Shown one piece after another: positions 31,122-38,413 of a stretch of DNA of 47,214 nt (positions are counted from its first letter, which is position 1; each line of letters begins with the position of its first letter). Under the pieces are notes generated by a model. That model searched no databases and was not told where the DNA came from. It was given only the letters and a program-made list of their open reading frames with translations. The stretch is taken from positions 1-47,214 of IMG/VR virus record IMGVR_UViG_3300036766_000117; one strand, 5' to 3'. Position numbers and translations under genes: made by a program. Source of the stretch: a virus.

Positions 31122-32039
31122 ATGGCAGCACAAAGACCAAATTTTGCAGATACACTAGCACCAGAACTGGCGGAAGTATTTTTCGACAGATACGAAGCAG
31201 AGCCAGAAATGATGCCATCCTTGTTCAAGGTCAAAACAACTGACCGAGATAAGGAAACCGAATCCGCAGTAAGTGGATTCTCTCTCTTAATTCAAACAGC
31301 AGAACTTGGGCCACTTGATTATGAAGACCCGAACCAAATGTATAGGACGACCTATACTCCTTTGAAATACACCAAAGGATTCAAAGTTTCCCAGGAATTA
31401 GTTGAAGATGACCAGCACAATGTTATTCGGGCAATGCCTGAAGCACTTGGAAAAGCAGCTAAAAGAACTCAAGAGTTCTATGCAGCTTCGGTATTCAACA
31501 ACGGATTCACTGCTGCAAACACTTCTTACGGAGACGCAAAACCATTATTCTCTACCCTTCATCCGAGGGCAGATGGTGGAACAGCTCAATCCAATGCCAG
31601 CTCAACTGGTATCACCTTAACTGAAACTAATCTTGAAACAGCCAGAATTGCCTTCCGCAAGTTCTTGGATGACAAAGGAATGCGGTTCATGTCTAATCCA
31701 AACTGCTTACTTACACCAGTTGACCTTGAGAAAACAGCAATGATTCTTTCAAAGTCCACAATGAGACCTGGAACTGCCAATAACGACTACAACATTTATG
31801 CAGGAATGTTCGATGTCAAGGTCTGGGAGTATCTTACATCTCAAACAGCATGGTTCTTGCTCGACATGAGGAATCATTTAATCTCCTGGTACTGGAGAAT
31901 CCGACCAGAGTTCAAACAGGATAACGCATTTGATACAGATGCAGCTCTCTATAAGACTCGTGTAAGATTCAGCTTCGGCTGGAGCGACTGGAGAGGAACA
32001 TTCGGGTCAGCAGGAGACGGACAAGCATACGCACTATAA
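31122..32039 (+). CDS. Major capsid protein (HK97-like, gpT-type)
   Basis: 305 aa. The series SGFSLLIQTAELGPLDYEDPNQMYRTTYTPLKYTKGFKVSQELVEDD, RTQEFYAASVFNNGF, DAKPLFSTLHP and a C-terminal FDTDAALYKTRVRFSFGWSDWRG resembles HK97-fold capsid proteins of Mu gpT-like phages. Length, N-arm and E-loop-like segment fit. It is the last gene before a strong terminator, so its transcript stops there. Confidence 0.8.
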   Translation: MAAQRPNFADTLAPELAEVFFDRYEAEPEMMPSLFKVKTTDRDKETESAVSGFSLLIQTAELGPLDYEDPNQMYRTTYTPLKYTKGFKVSQELVEDDQHNVIRAMPEALGKAAKRTQEFYAASVFNNGFTAANTSYGDAKPLFSTLHPRADGGTAQSNASSTGITLTETNLETARIAFRKFLDDKGMRFMSNPNCLLTPVDLEKTAMILSKSTMRPGTANNDYNIYAGMFDVKVWEYLTSQTAWFLLDMRNHLISWYWRIRPEFKQDNAFDTDAALYKTRVRFSFGWSDWRGTFGSAGDGQAYAL

Positions 32040-32089
32040 AAACTACAGAGATGTGGTTTTTATAGTTTGAGCCGAAAGGCTCTTTTTTT
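32033..32089 (+). terminator. Terminator after the capsid gene
   Basis: Two hairpins in tandem. ACTATAAAAAC (32033-32043) pairs with GTTTTTATAGT (32056-32066), with an ACA/TGT inner pair, and covers the TAA stop codon. Then GAGCC (32069-32073), GAAA loop, GGCTC (32078-32082) and T7 (32083-32089), a textbook intrinsic terminator. Confidence 0.9.
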
Positions 32090-32297
32090 ATGGGGTTGGA
32101 GCAGGAAGATACTTCTTTCTACGGACATAATCTCTTTGCCATGACAGATATTGCACCCAATGTCTTTTTTTCCAAGCATACTTCCTGTGAGAATCACTAC
32201 AAAACTTCCGTTTGCTTCCCCTGTTAAGGGAAAGTTCTAGCGGTTTACGGCAGTATTCGCATCTACTTAATTTCTTGAGCATCAGTTCCATTGGCAT
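32088..32297 (-). CDS. Small zinc-finger protein
   Basis: 69 aa from the ATG at 32297, chosen because TAAGTTATAAT lies just upstream; a frame opening 39 nt earlier would start inside that promoter. CEYCRKPLELSLNRGSKRKFC and a following SHRKYAWKKR give a compact C/C/C/H zinc site with a basic helix, as in small DNA-binding proteins. It points leftward, opposite to neighbours, so it is a single-gene insertion. Confidence 0.55.
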   Translation of the reverse strand: MPMELMLKKLSRCEYCRKPLELSLNRGSKRKFCSDSHRKYAWKKRHWVQYLSWQRDYVRRKKYLPAPTP

Positions 32298-32304
32298 AGT
32301 GTAC

Positions 32305-32315
32305 CCATTATAACT
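32305..32315 (-). promoter_or_regulatory. Promoter of the small zinc-finger gene
   Basis: AAGTTATAAT read leftward, with TATAAT ending 9 nt before the ATG at 32297. No good -35 at 17 bp. It resembles the AAGTTATACT boxes on the plus strand. Confidence 0.45.
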
Positions 32316-32349
32316 TACAGGGGCAAGTAAAGCCAATCGTAACCATTCC

Positions 32350-32377
32350 TTGACTGATTTATGTTATAATCAGTCAA
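32350..32377 (+). promoter_or_regulatory. Promoter inside a 10-bp inverted repeat
   Basis: TTGACTGATT (32350-32359) and AATCAGTCAA (32368-32377) are perfect inverted arms with an 8-nt loop. TATAAT (32365-32370) is partly within them and the last base is the A of the ATG at 32377. Repressor binding here, or a folded start, would control the HNH gene. Confidence 0.55.
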
Positions 32378-32775
32378 TGGATAAAAGAACTTATTGGAAT
32401 AAGTATTATTTATTAAATAAGGCTAAAATTCGTGCTAGAGATAATAAGTGGGCTAGAGAGCATTCTGAAATTATTTATAAAAGTCATCGAGAATATAGAA
32501 AAAGAATTAGATTAGAGGTAATAACTCATTATGGAAGCAAGTGTGTCTGTTGTGGAGAAAACAAATTAGAGTTTTTAGCGATAGACCATATTGAAATGAA
32601 TGGGTCTCAACAGAGATTACGCACTTTTAAGAAAAAAAATTCTGCTGGATTTCAAACTCATGCTTGGTTAAGAAAGAATAATTATCCTTCTGGGTTTCAA
32701 GTTCTTTGTCATAATTGTAATCTTGCTCGTGGTTTCTATGGCTATTGTCCCCATCAAGTTGAAGGTCTTGCTTAG
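32377..32775 (+). CDS. HNH endonuclease, free-standing
   Basis: 132 aa from the ATG at 32377. The HNH core reads KCVCCGENKLEFLAIDHIEMNG (Cys56, Cys58/59, Asp70-His71) then FQVLCHNCNLARGF, a zinc-stabilised His-Cys/HNH fold. The first ~45 residues are basic and helical. Free-standing HNH genes like this are often homing endonucleases; a second, shorter one occurs at 43673. They flank the fibre/glycan cluster. Confidence 0.75.
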   Translation: MDKRTYWNKYYLLNKAKIRARDNKWAREHSEIIYKSHREYRKRIRLEVITHYGSKCVCCGENKLEFLAIDHIEMNGSQQRLRTFKKKNSAGFQTHAWLRKNNYPSGFQVLCHNCNLARGFYGYCPHQVEGLA

Positions 32776-32787
32776 ATAAGTTATACT
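32759..32787 (+). promoter_or_regulatory. Leaderless promoter with -35
   Basis: TTGAAG (32759-32764), 17 bp, TATACT (32782-32787), then 6 nt to the ATG at 32794. This is the only AAGTTATACT-N6-ATG promoter here with a fair -35. Confidence 0.65.
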
Positions 32788-32793
32788 GGAAAT

Positions 32794-33237
32794 ATGAGTG
32801 TAACAAGTTTTGGTGATAATAGCCTAGATGCAATTGCGGGACGCATTCCCGTTGTATCAACTAAGCCAACTACCCCTGCTGGATATTACGGAGCAGGAGC
32901 AGTCGGTTATGATGAATGGCGTGGTGGAGAACCAATCTATCTTTCAACTGACAATAAACTTTACATTCAGCAAAGCACTTCTGGAGTTGCTGCGACTTGG
33001 AAGAAATTAGATTCAGCTTTTTCAACTTCGACTACCAGCTCGTCAACTTCCAGTTCAAGTTCAACTAGCTCTAGTTCAAGTTCTAGCAGTTCCACTTCCA
33101 GTAGTTCAAGTAGCTCTAGTTCGAGTTCAACCAGCTCTACAAGCTCTAGCACAAGTTCGACATCAACAAGTTCGAGTACATCAAGTTCGTCATCCAGTAG
33201 TTCCAGCTCAAGTAGCTCGACTACAACGATGCCTTAA
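32794..33237 (+). CDS. Ser/Thr-tailed virion protein, paralogue 1
   Basis: 147 aa. Residues 1-75 form a small beta domain: AIAGRIPVVSTKPTTPAGYYGAG, YDEWRGGEPIYLSTDNKLYIQQSTSGVAATWKK. The remaining ~70 residues are Ser/Thr only, ending TTTMP. Two neighbours (33243, 33566) share the beta domain (W-GGE, YIQ-TSG-TWK) with shorter or no tails. The pattern suggests a decoration or fibre protein with variable-length mucin-like tails. The tail is a plausible O-glycosylation target. Confidence 0.7.
   Translation: MSVTSFGDNSLDAIAGRIPVVSTKPTTPAGYYGAGAVGYDEWRGGEPIYLSTDNKLYIQQSTSGVAATWKKLDSAFSTSTTSSSTSSSSSTSSSSSSSSSTSSSSSSSSSSSTSSTSSSTSSTSTSSSTSSSSSSSSSSSSSTTTMP
33022..33228 (+). repeat. Ser/Thr-only coding tract, ~69 codons
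   Basis: Uninterrupted Ser and Thr codons, with mixed synonymous codons, at the end of the gene at 32794. Confidence 0.9.
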
Positions 33238-33242
33238 AATAT

Positions 33243-33554
33243 ATGAGCACATACAGTAATTTAGACGCAATAACAGGAAGACTCAAAGTTGTAACAGGCA
33301 ACCCTCTAACTCTCGTGGATTACTACGGAGCAGACGGGATGGTTGACCTTGACCATTGGATTGGTGGAGAAGTTGTATATAACAGTTCTGATAGTAGGAT
33401 TTATATTCAAACAGCAACATCAGGTGTAACTCCTACCTGGAAAAGAACTGGGAACAAAAATACATTCGCAACTAGCACATCGAGTTCGACAAGCACAAGT
33501 TCGTCAACATCGAGTTCGTCAACATCGAGTAGTTCAACTACTACGATGCCGTAA
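33243..33554 (+). CDS. Ser/Thr-tailed virion protein, paralogue 2
   Basis: 103 aa. The same globular domain as paralogue 1 (AITGRLKVVTGNPLTLVDYYGADG, HWIGGEVVYNSSDSRIYIQTATSGVTPTWKR), then a short ~25-codon Ser/Thr tail ending TTTMP. It lies 5 bp after paralogue 1. This looks like tandem duplication followed by tail-length change. Role as for paralogue 1. Confidence 0.7.
   Translation: MSTYSNLDAITGRLKVVTGNPLTLVDYYGADGMVDLDHWIGGEVVYNSSDSRIYIQTATSGVTPTWKRTGNKNTFATSTSSSTSTSSSTSSSSTSSSSTTTMP
33471..33545 (+). repeat. Ser/Thr-only coding tract, ~25 codons
   Basis: Short tail of the gene at 33243; includes the repeated unit TCATCGAGTTCG-like (STSSS) twice. Confidence 0.85.
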
Positions 33555-33565
33555 GGAGAAAAAAT

Positions 33566-33826
33566 ATGGCAGAAACAACAGCAATAATTAGAGATAAAGC
33601 ACTAAATAGCCCAGTAGGGAGATTTAAGCTGGTTACGCAACTACCGCAGACACCATCGGCTTACTATGGCGGAAGTTATACTTTGAAAGATTCCGATTGG
33701 AGAGGTGGAGAAATTGTCTATCATAACGGAACTGGGACTGGAGCAAACAAGCTCTATATTCAAACAGCAACTTCGGGAACAACGCCTACATGGAAAAGGC
33801 TGCTCCCGCAGTTTATAACAGGATAA
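33566..33826 (+). CDS. Paralogue 3, no Ser/Thr tail
   Basis: 86 aa. SPVGRFKLVTQLPQTPSAYYGGSYT, WRGGEIVYHNG...LYIQTATSGTTPTWKRL follows the other two, but the protein ends QFITG with no Ser/Thr tail. A good AAGGAGAA ribosome-binding site is present. The three genes form a graded series of tail lengths (69, 25, 0 codons). Confidence 0.7.
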   Translation: MAETTAIIRDKALNSPVGRFKLVTQLPQTPSAYYGGSYTLKDSDWRGGEIVYHNGTGTGANKLYIQTATSGTTPTWKRLLPQFITG

Positions 33827-33830
33827 AAAT

Positions 33831-34205
33831 ATGGCACACACAATAACATTAAGTCATGTAAGAAGTCTGGATACCGAGGAACACGAAATCTTAAAAGTGC
33901 TCTCGGCACAGAACGCAAAAGAAACTACCTCTGATGAGGTGGATGCTGACCACGCAAAGTATGCTAGCATCGGAGCTAAGTCATCAGGGGCAGTCAGTGG
34001 TGGAACAGTTCTCCTTGAAGGATGCCCAATCTCGGCTGATGCAGCCCAGTGGATTACTTTGGCCACTCTCACAGTCAATGGTGCGAATAAGTGGTTTGGA
34101 GCTGACGCAGCCAATGGACTTGCTGTTTGCCGATTTCTCCGAGCCAGGATTTCTGCACAGGTTGCCAACGGGACAGTAGATGTCTATATCGGAGTAAAGA
34201 GATAA
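33831..34205 (+). CDS. Small structural protein, unknown
   Basis: 124 aa. It begins MAHTITLSHVRSLDTEEHEIL, then beta strands with SSGAVSGGTVLLEGCPISADAAQWITLATLTVNG and a DVYIGVK end. It resembles small phage decoration or head-tail proteins in composition. It sits directly after the Ser/Thr-tailed family, and before the first methyltransferase. Confidence 0.45.
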   Translation: MAHTITLSHVRSLDTEEHEILKVLSAQNAKETTSDEVDADHAKYASIGAKSSGAVSGGTVLLEGCPISADAAQWITLATLTVNGANKWFGADAANGLAVCRFLRARISAQVANGTVDVYIGVKR

Positions 34206-34209
34206 CAAT

Positions 34210-34734
34210 GTGCATGATTACACTAAACCTAAAATCTGGGACATAGTCTGGCATAAGAATTACGAAAAATACAAAACACATCATCAAGTCTTCTGGAATC
34301 TACTCCGTCAAAAAGCAAAAGGTAAAGTATTGGATTTGGCTTGTGGGCCTGCTTGTTATTGGACTGATTGTCCTATTGAATTATTTGGCTGTGATTTTAG
34401 CTCTGAAGCTATTTCCGAGGCTGTTCTCAATAATCCCACAGGTAAATTTCTCGTAGCAGAACTTCCCACCCACCACTATGACGGAATGCGTTTCGATACT
34501 GTCGTTATGTCTGGGCTGGTTAATTACTACCAAGACCTAGCTCCCTTCATGCAGATGGCGGTTCTCGCTTCCCGTCCTGGTTCACACTTCCTTATCACCA
34601 TAAATGTTATTGACGATTTCTCTGACCGCCACTGGGATATGGACAGAATTGAGTCCGAGTTTCTCCCTTACGGGATTGTCCAAGCCAAGTTTTATCCAAA
34701 AATAGGGTGGCTTGTTGACATTGAAACAATTTGA
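34210..34734 (+). CDS. SAM-dependent methyltransferase (class I)
   Basis: 174 aa, read from a GTG at 34210. Motif I is VLDLACGPA (residues ~40-48), then FGCDFSSEAISEA, and motif-IV-like DTVVMSGLVNYY. Start choice: an ATG two bases upstream is out of frame. Methyl acceptor not visible. As the first enzyme of the cluster near sugar genes, it may methylate a glycan or a nucleotide sugar; DNA methylation is not suggested by its motifs. Confidence 0.7.
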   Translation: MHDYTKPKIWDIVWHKNYEKYKTHHQVFWNLLRQKAKGKVLDLACGPACYWTDCPIELFGCDFSSEAISEAVLNNPTGKFLVAELPTHHYDGMRFDTVVMSGLVNYYQDLAPFMQMAVLASRPGSHFLITINVIDDFSDRHWDMDRIESEFLPYGIVQAKFYPKIGWLVDIETI

Positions 34735-34753
34735 TACCATAATAATGGAGACT

Positions 34754-35008
34754 ATGAATAAAGATGAGATAGATGTAATAAAGACTTCAGACTTCACTTT
34801 GGCTTCAACTCTCCTGTGTTTGGGCTTCGACATAATAGGTATTGACAAGACCGATATAAAAAGAGTAATCTTTTATTATAGGAAGACTTCAGACCTTGAA
34901 ATGGCGATGCAAAAGTTCGTGAATAACGAGGTCAGGGTCAACCCGAAGGACTTTGTTTTCGCACAGAGGGAGGTGAAAACGATTATCTATTCGGATATAC
35001 AGATATGA
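34754..35008 (+). CDS. DUF5659-like small protein
   Basis: 84 aa from MNKDEID at 34754; a reading 14 residues longer exists. The pattern IKTSDFTLASTLLCLGFDIIGIDKTDIKRVIFYYRKTSDLEMAMQKF...VNPKDFVFAQREVKTIIY matches the DUF5659 arrangement of strand and helix, seen often in phage genomes and of unknown function. An ATGGAGAC octamer lies immediately upstream. Confidence 0.6.
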   Translation: MNKDEIDVIKTSDFTLASTLLCLGFDIIGIDKTDIKRVIFYYRKTSDLEMAMQKFVNNEVRVNPKDFVFAQREVKTIIYSDIQI

Positions 35009-35256
35009 GAATACTTAAAAATTTATCAAGAGAATGGGTTAAGGCATCCTACAGTGGCAGGGAACTTGTCATCAAACCAAAAGGTTCTCTGACGATAGAC
35101 GAGAGTGGTAGGCTCAAAGGAGCAACTGATTATCTCTTACAAACCTTTGGCTTTCTTAGAGAAATCACACCGATTACTACTTATCCTACTCCCAAGAATG
35201 ATGAGGAAGTAAAGAAAGTAGTTAAAAAAGCAAGGGGGGTGAAGAAAAATAAATGA
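35005..35256 (+). CDS. Small structural protein, unknown
   Basis: 83 aa, overlapping the previous gene by 4 bp. Reads MRILKNLSREWVKASYSGRELVIKPKGSLTIDESG, then TDYLLQTFGFLREITP and a Lys-rich tail. Its middle (TDYLLQTFGFLR) is similar to the N-terminal part of the next gene (YLTQVYGFLQR), so these two may be related by duplication. Confidence 0.5.
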   Translation: MRILKNLSREWVKASYSGRELVIKPKGSLTIDESGRLKGATDYLLQTFGFLREITPITTYPTPKNDEEVKKVVKKARGVKKNK

Positions 35257-35819
35257 TTGTCCATAATCCAACAGATACAGCCGTAAGAGATTATCCTATT
35301 CAAGACCCGAAGGGTGGAGATGTGGCTCTTTGGAGTATATTGCCAGGGGAAACACTCGACTTTCCTGATTACGCAGGTAAATACTTGACACAAGTTTATG
35401 GCTTTTTACAAAGAGTCGTAACCAAAGAAGAACTTAAAGTTGAGCAAGATGAAACAGAAAAGCTCAATCAAGGAAAACATTTCTCACCAGTTAAAATTGT
35501 TGAGAAAGGAGCAACCAATGCAGTAATGCAAGCTCCAGCTCCAACAGCAGAACAACTTACACCAAAAAATCCAGTGCTTACTCCTCCAGCTCAACAGTCA
35601 GGATTGCCACCGCAACCTGATATGGTAGGTGGAGTAGTCGGAGATGAGGCTGACAAAGTGCCAGAAGCTCAACCGAGTGCAGTGCCAGCACCAACAGTGC
35701 AGCCTGCTGCTAAGACAGGAGGGTTAGTTTGTCCTGATTGCGGAAAGAGTTTCCAAAATAAAGCTGCGTTGAAAACACATTACGCTCACCAACATTTGGT
35801 TCTTCCAGGGATAAGCTAA
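35253..35819 (+). CDS. Virion-region protein with C-terminal C2H2 finger
   Basis: 188 aa. Residues 1-60 form a small beta domain (PIQDPKGGDVALWSILPGETLDF, YLTQVYGFLQRVV). A Pro/Gln/Ala-rich linker follows (about 85-155). The last ~35 residues are a classic C2H2 zinc finger: LVCPDCGKSFQNKAALKTHYAHQH, with the conserved Phe and Leu. Classical C2H2 fingers are unusual in phage structural regions. It may bind nucleic acid or another protein in the virion. Confidence 0.65.
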   Translation: MIVHNPTDTAVRDYPIQDPKGGDVALWSILPGETLDFPDYAGKYLTQVYGFLQRVVTKEELKVEQDETEKLNQGKHFSPVKIVEKGATNAVMQAPAPTAEQLTPKNPVLTPPAQQSGLPPQPDMVGGVVGDEADKVPEAQPSAVPAPTVQPAAKTGGLVCPDCGKSFQNKAALKTHYAHQHLVLPGIS

Positions 35820-35824
35820 TATGT

Positions 35825-36280
35825 ATGCAAACGATAACGCTAGACGGCATCGAGTATGTTCTCGTTCCAAAGGAAACACTGCAACCGACTATTGCGGGGG
35901 GGGTCGGGTCTCAACCCCCTGTGGCAACGCAGGATGCCCCTAGAAGCCCGTTAGAGGACTTCATTGGGGAATCAGTCGCTCCAACTACTCAACCCCATGT
36001 AGATGATGGTTTGGCGACCCAGGATGAGAAGGAAATTGCCATTAGGGTAGTAACTCCTGAACAAACAGTTGATGTTCCCAAAGCTCAACCAAAGGTTTAC
36101 GATTATCGTGAAAAGTTTTTGAAGAAAGAACTGATGCCTTCCGATGTCTATGCAACACCAAAGTATGATGCAAAGACTTTGGCAGGAAATCCCGAAGACC
36201 CCATGATTAAAGCTGATGCCCAGAAACCAGCCAGCATGAGACTGTTCTACGGGCCTGGTGCTCAATATGAGGGGTATTGA
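35825..36280 (+). CDS. Small Pro-rich protein, unknown
   Basis: 151 aa. A short N-terminal beta segment (QTITLDGIEYVLVPKE) is followed by long Pro/Gln/Asp-rich, probably disordered stretches, a YDYREKFLKKEL helix and a C-terminus with PASMRLFYGPGAQYEGY. Gene order and Pro-rich composition suggest a structural or linker protein. No family recognised. Confidence 0.45.
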   Translation: MQTITLDGIEYVLVPKETLQPTIAGGVGSQPPVATQDAPRSPLEDFIGESVAPTTQPHVDDGLATQDEKEIAIRVVTPEQTVDVPKAQPKVYDYREKFLKKELMPSDVYATPKYDAKTLAGNPEDPMIKADAQKPASMRLFYGPGAQYEGY

Positions 36281-36282
36281 CT

Positions 36283-36310
36283 TTGACGATAATGGGGACT
36301 ATTCTATAAT
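36283..36310 (+). promoter_or_regulatory. Promoter of the glycan cluster
   Basis: TTGACG (36283-36288), 16 bp, TATAAT (36305-36310). A short leader precedes the ATG at 36328, with no ribosome-binding site. An ATGGGGAC octamer lies between the two boxes. Confidence 0.55.
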
Positions 36311-36327
36311 AGTTCGATATAAATGAT

Positions 36328-37761
36328 ATGAAAAAAATAGGTATTCTTACCACATTCGGTTCATGGGACGAAGCATACTCACCTTGTAATGTAGTCAAGC
36401 ATCACTTGCTTGCTCTCGTCAGATATGGATACACTCCCACTTTATTTGTTCTCGATTGTTTTCCAGAAGAATTTAAGATTGAAGGCGTTGATATTCAACG
36501 GGTACTTCCCACAATTAAGTTCGAACCCTACCAGGGAATCGTTCAGCACCACAATATCCCCAATGTTTTTGAAAAAGACATAGCAAGAATTGTGCCTGCA
36601 ATGGAACAGGCTTTCAAAGATTTCGATATTCTTCTTTGTCAGGATATTATTTTTCAGGATTCATTTCTTGCCTATAACGCATCTCTCCGTAAGATGGTCA
36701 TGCCCAAAGAACTCAAACTCTACCATTGGATGCACTCTGGCCCATCAAAAAGATTGGAGATGGGAGAACCAATGTCTTTTCTTTTTACTCTCCCGCCTCA
36801 ATCCAGACTCATTTATATGAATCGCTATGATGTGGTTCGGGCTGCTGAAATGTATGGAATCTATCCCAAAGATGTACGGGTGGTTCATAACCCTGTTGAT
36901 TATCGCTTACAGGAAGGAACTGACGATTTAACCGACAAAATAATTTCTCACTTCGGATGCAATGAAGCTGACATTACAGCCGTTTATCCTCTTTCAACTA
37001 CACGCATGGGGGCAGGTGGGAAGCAGCTTCATAAAGCAATCAAGGTTATGGCTGGTCTCAAAAAGCTGGGGAATAAAGTCCGTTTCATTGTTCCCAATGC
37101 TCATGCTAACGCAGCAAATGAAAAGACTGAAATTGAAAAGATGCGTAATTTTGCTAAAGAACAGGGACTTGACCCACGCTATGAACTTATTTTTACTTCT
37201 CTGATTGACCCGAAATGGGAGCACGGGATTCCTCACAATGTGGTAGTTCAACTGATTCGTTATTCAGATATATTTTTGTTTCCAACAGTATCGGAAAACT
37301 GTCCTTTGATTCTACTTGAAGCTGCACTTGGTAAAAATCTGATGGTTCTCAATGAAGATTTTTCACCACTTAAAGATTTTGTCGGGCCACATGCTCTCTA
37401 TTTCAAGTTTGATTCCGTTACTACAACGACCAATCACTCTGGATACCCAGATGGTGAAGATGGTTATTTCAGGGATTGTGCCAAGATTATCAATGCTGAA
37501 TTGCAGAGCAATAGGATTTATTTAGCTTATAAAGAAATTCGTAATAAGTTCAATATAGACTATATCTTCAAAAAGCAATTAGAACCTTTGTTCTATGAGA
37601 ACTGGGAAGAAGAAGTAAAAGCACCACAGGGAAATCCCGCACTTGGTATTCCCACAACTGGTGAGCTTAAACCAACAGACCAGGACATGTTAGAGCTTCC
37701 CCCTCAAGGGATGCCAGACATCCTAGAAGGGGAGGAGGGTTATGGAGTACCAGGAGAATGA
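36328..37761 (+). CDS. Glycosyltransferase, GT4-like (GT-B)
   Basis: 477 aa. N-terminal Rossmann-like half with LYHWMHSGPS and YMNRYDVVRAAEMYGI; C-terminal half with VRVVHNPVD, a GGKQLHKAI donor-binding segment (near 230-237), and FLFPTVSENCPLILLEAALG containing the E-x7-E pair (Glu323, Glu331). These are GT4-family retaining glycosyltransferase features. The last ~45 residues are an acidic, Pro-rich extension. It begins a nine-gene cluster with overlapping starts and stops; sugar and acceptor are unknown. Confidence 0.8.
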   Translation: MKKIGILTTFGSWDEAYSPCNVVKHHLLALVRYGYTPTLFVLDCFPEEFKIEGVDIQRVLPTIKFEPYQGIVQHHNIPNVFEKDIARIVPAMEQAFKDFDILLCQDIIFQDSFLAYNASLRKMVMPKELKLYHWMHSGPSKRLEMGEPMSFLFTLPPQSRLIYMNRYDVVRAAEMYGIYPKDVRVVHNPVDYRLQEGTDDLTDKIISHFGCNEADITAVYPLSTTRMGAGGKQLHKAIKVMAGLKKLGNKVRFIVPNAHANAANEKTEIEKMRNFAKEQGLDPRYELIFTSLIDPKWEHGIPHNVVVQLIRYSDIFLFPTVSENCPLILLEAALGKNLMVLNEDFSPLKDFVGPHALYFKFDSVTTTTNHSGYPDGEDGYFRDCAKIINAELQSNRIYLAYKEIRNKFNIDYIFKKQLEPLFYENWEEEVKAPQGNPALGIPTTGELKPTDQDMLELPPQGMPDILEGEEGYGVPGE

Positions 37762-38413
37762 AGAATTACACGACTTTCCAGAGTTTGATAAGGTCTATAA
37801 AAGATTTCAGGAGAAGGGGATTCTTAAAGACCCTACTCAAATCAGTCTTTACACGGCCATCTCAAATGTCTGGTGTGTCGGAAAAGCTGTACTCGATGCA
37901 GGGTGCGGTTTGGGTATCGGAACACATATCCTTGCCAGAGAAGCCCTGGGAGTTTGGGGACTTGATAACAACGCTGACACAATCAAAGTGGCCAAACTCT
38001 TATATGAAGGCCCACGCCTCAAATTTGAAGAAGTGGATTTACTTGAAGAACTCCCACGACCCTTTGCTACATTCGATATTGTTACCTGTATTGAAGTCAT
38101 TGAACATGTAAAAGATTATGAAAAAATTATTATTACTCTCAAAAAATTCCATGACCCTAAAAGACGGACTGTCTTTTTTATCTCATCTCCAAATCGAAAT
38201 TCCCAAAAACTTGGCCAGCAGAAACCGAATAATGAATACCATGTACGGGAATGGATGGCAGGTGAATTTTATCAGATTCTTACAAAGCACTTCGGAAGTG
38301 TTGTTCTTTACTCTGGTGAAAGAGTGGACACTTTTGCACAGGAGGAAACAGTTGATGGGAACACGGAGGAAACGCCTATCTTAGCAAAGTGTGAAGACCC
38401 AATTGCATTATGA
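37742..38413 (+). CDS. SAM methyltransferase (class I), cluster gene
   Basis: 223 aa, strong GGGGAGGAGGG site, overlapping the glycosyltransferase by 20 bp. Motif I AVLDAGCGLGIGTH at 49-62, then VWGLDNN, and FDIVTCIEVIEHV, typical of the small-molecule Methyltransf_11/23 group. Probably methylates a sugar or nucleotide-sugar intermediate. Two more methyltransferases lie in the same cluster. Confidence 0.8.
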   Translation: MEYQENEELHDFPEFDKVYKRFQEKGILKDPTQISLYTAISNVWCVGKAVLDAGCGLGIGTHILAREALGVWGLDNNADTIKVAKLLYEGPRLKFEEVDLLEELPRPFATFDIVTCIEVIEHVKDYEKIIITLKKFHDPKRRTVFFISSPNRNSQKLGQQKPNNEYHVREWMAGEFYQILTKHFGSVVLYSGERVDTFAQEETVDGNTEETPILAKCEDPIAL

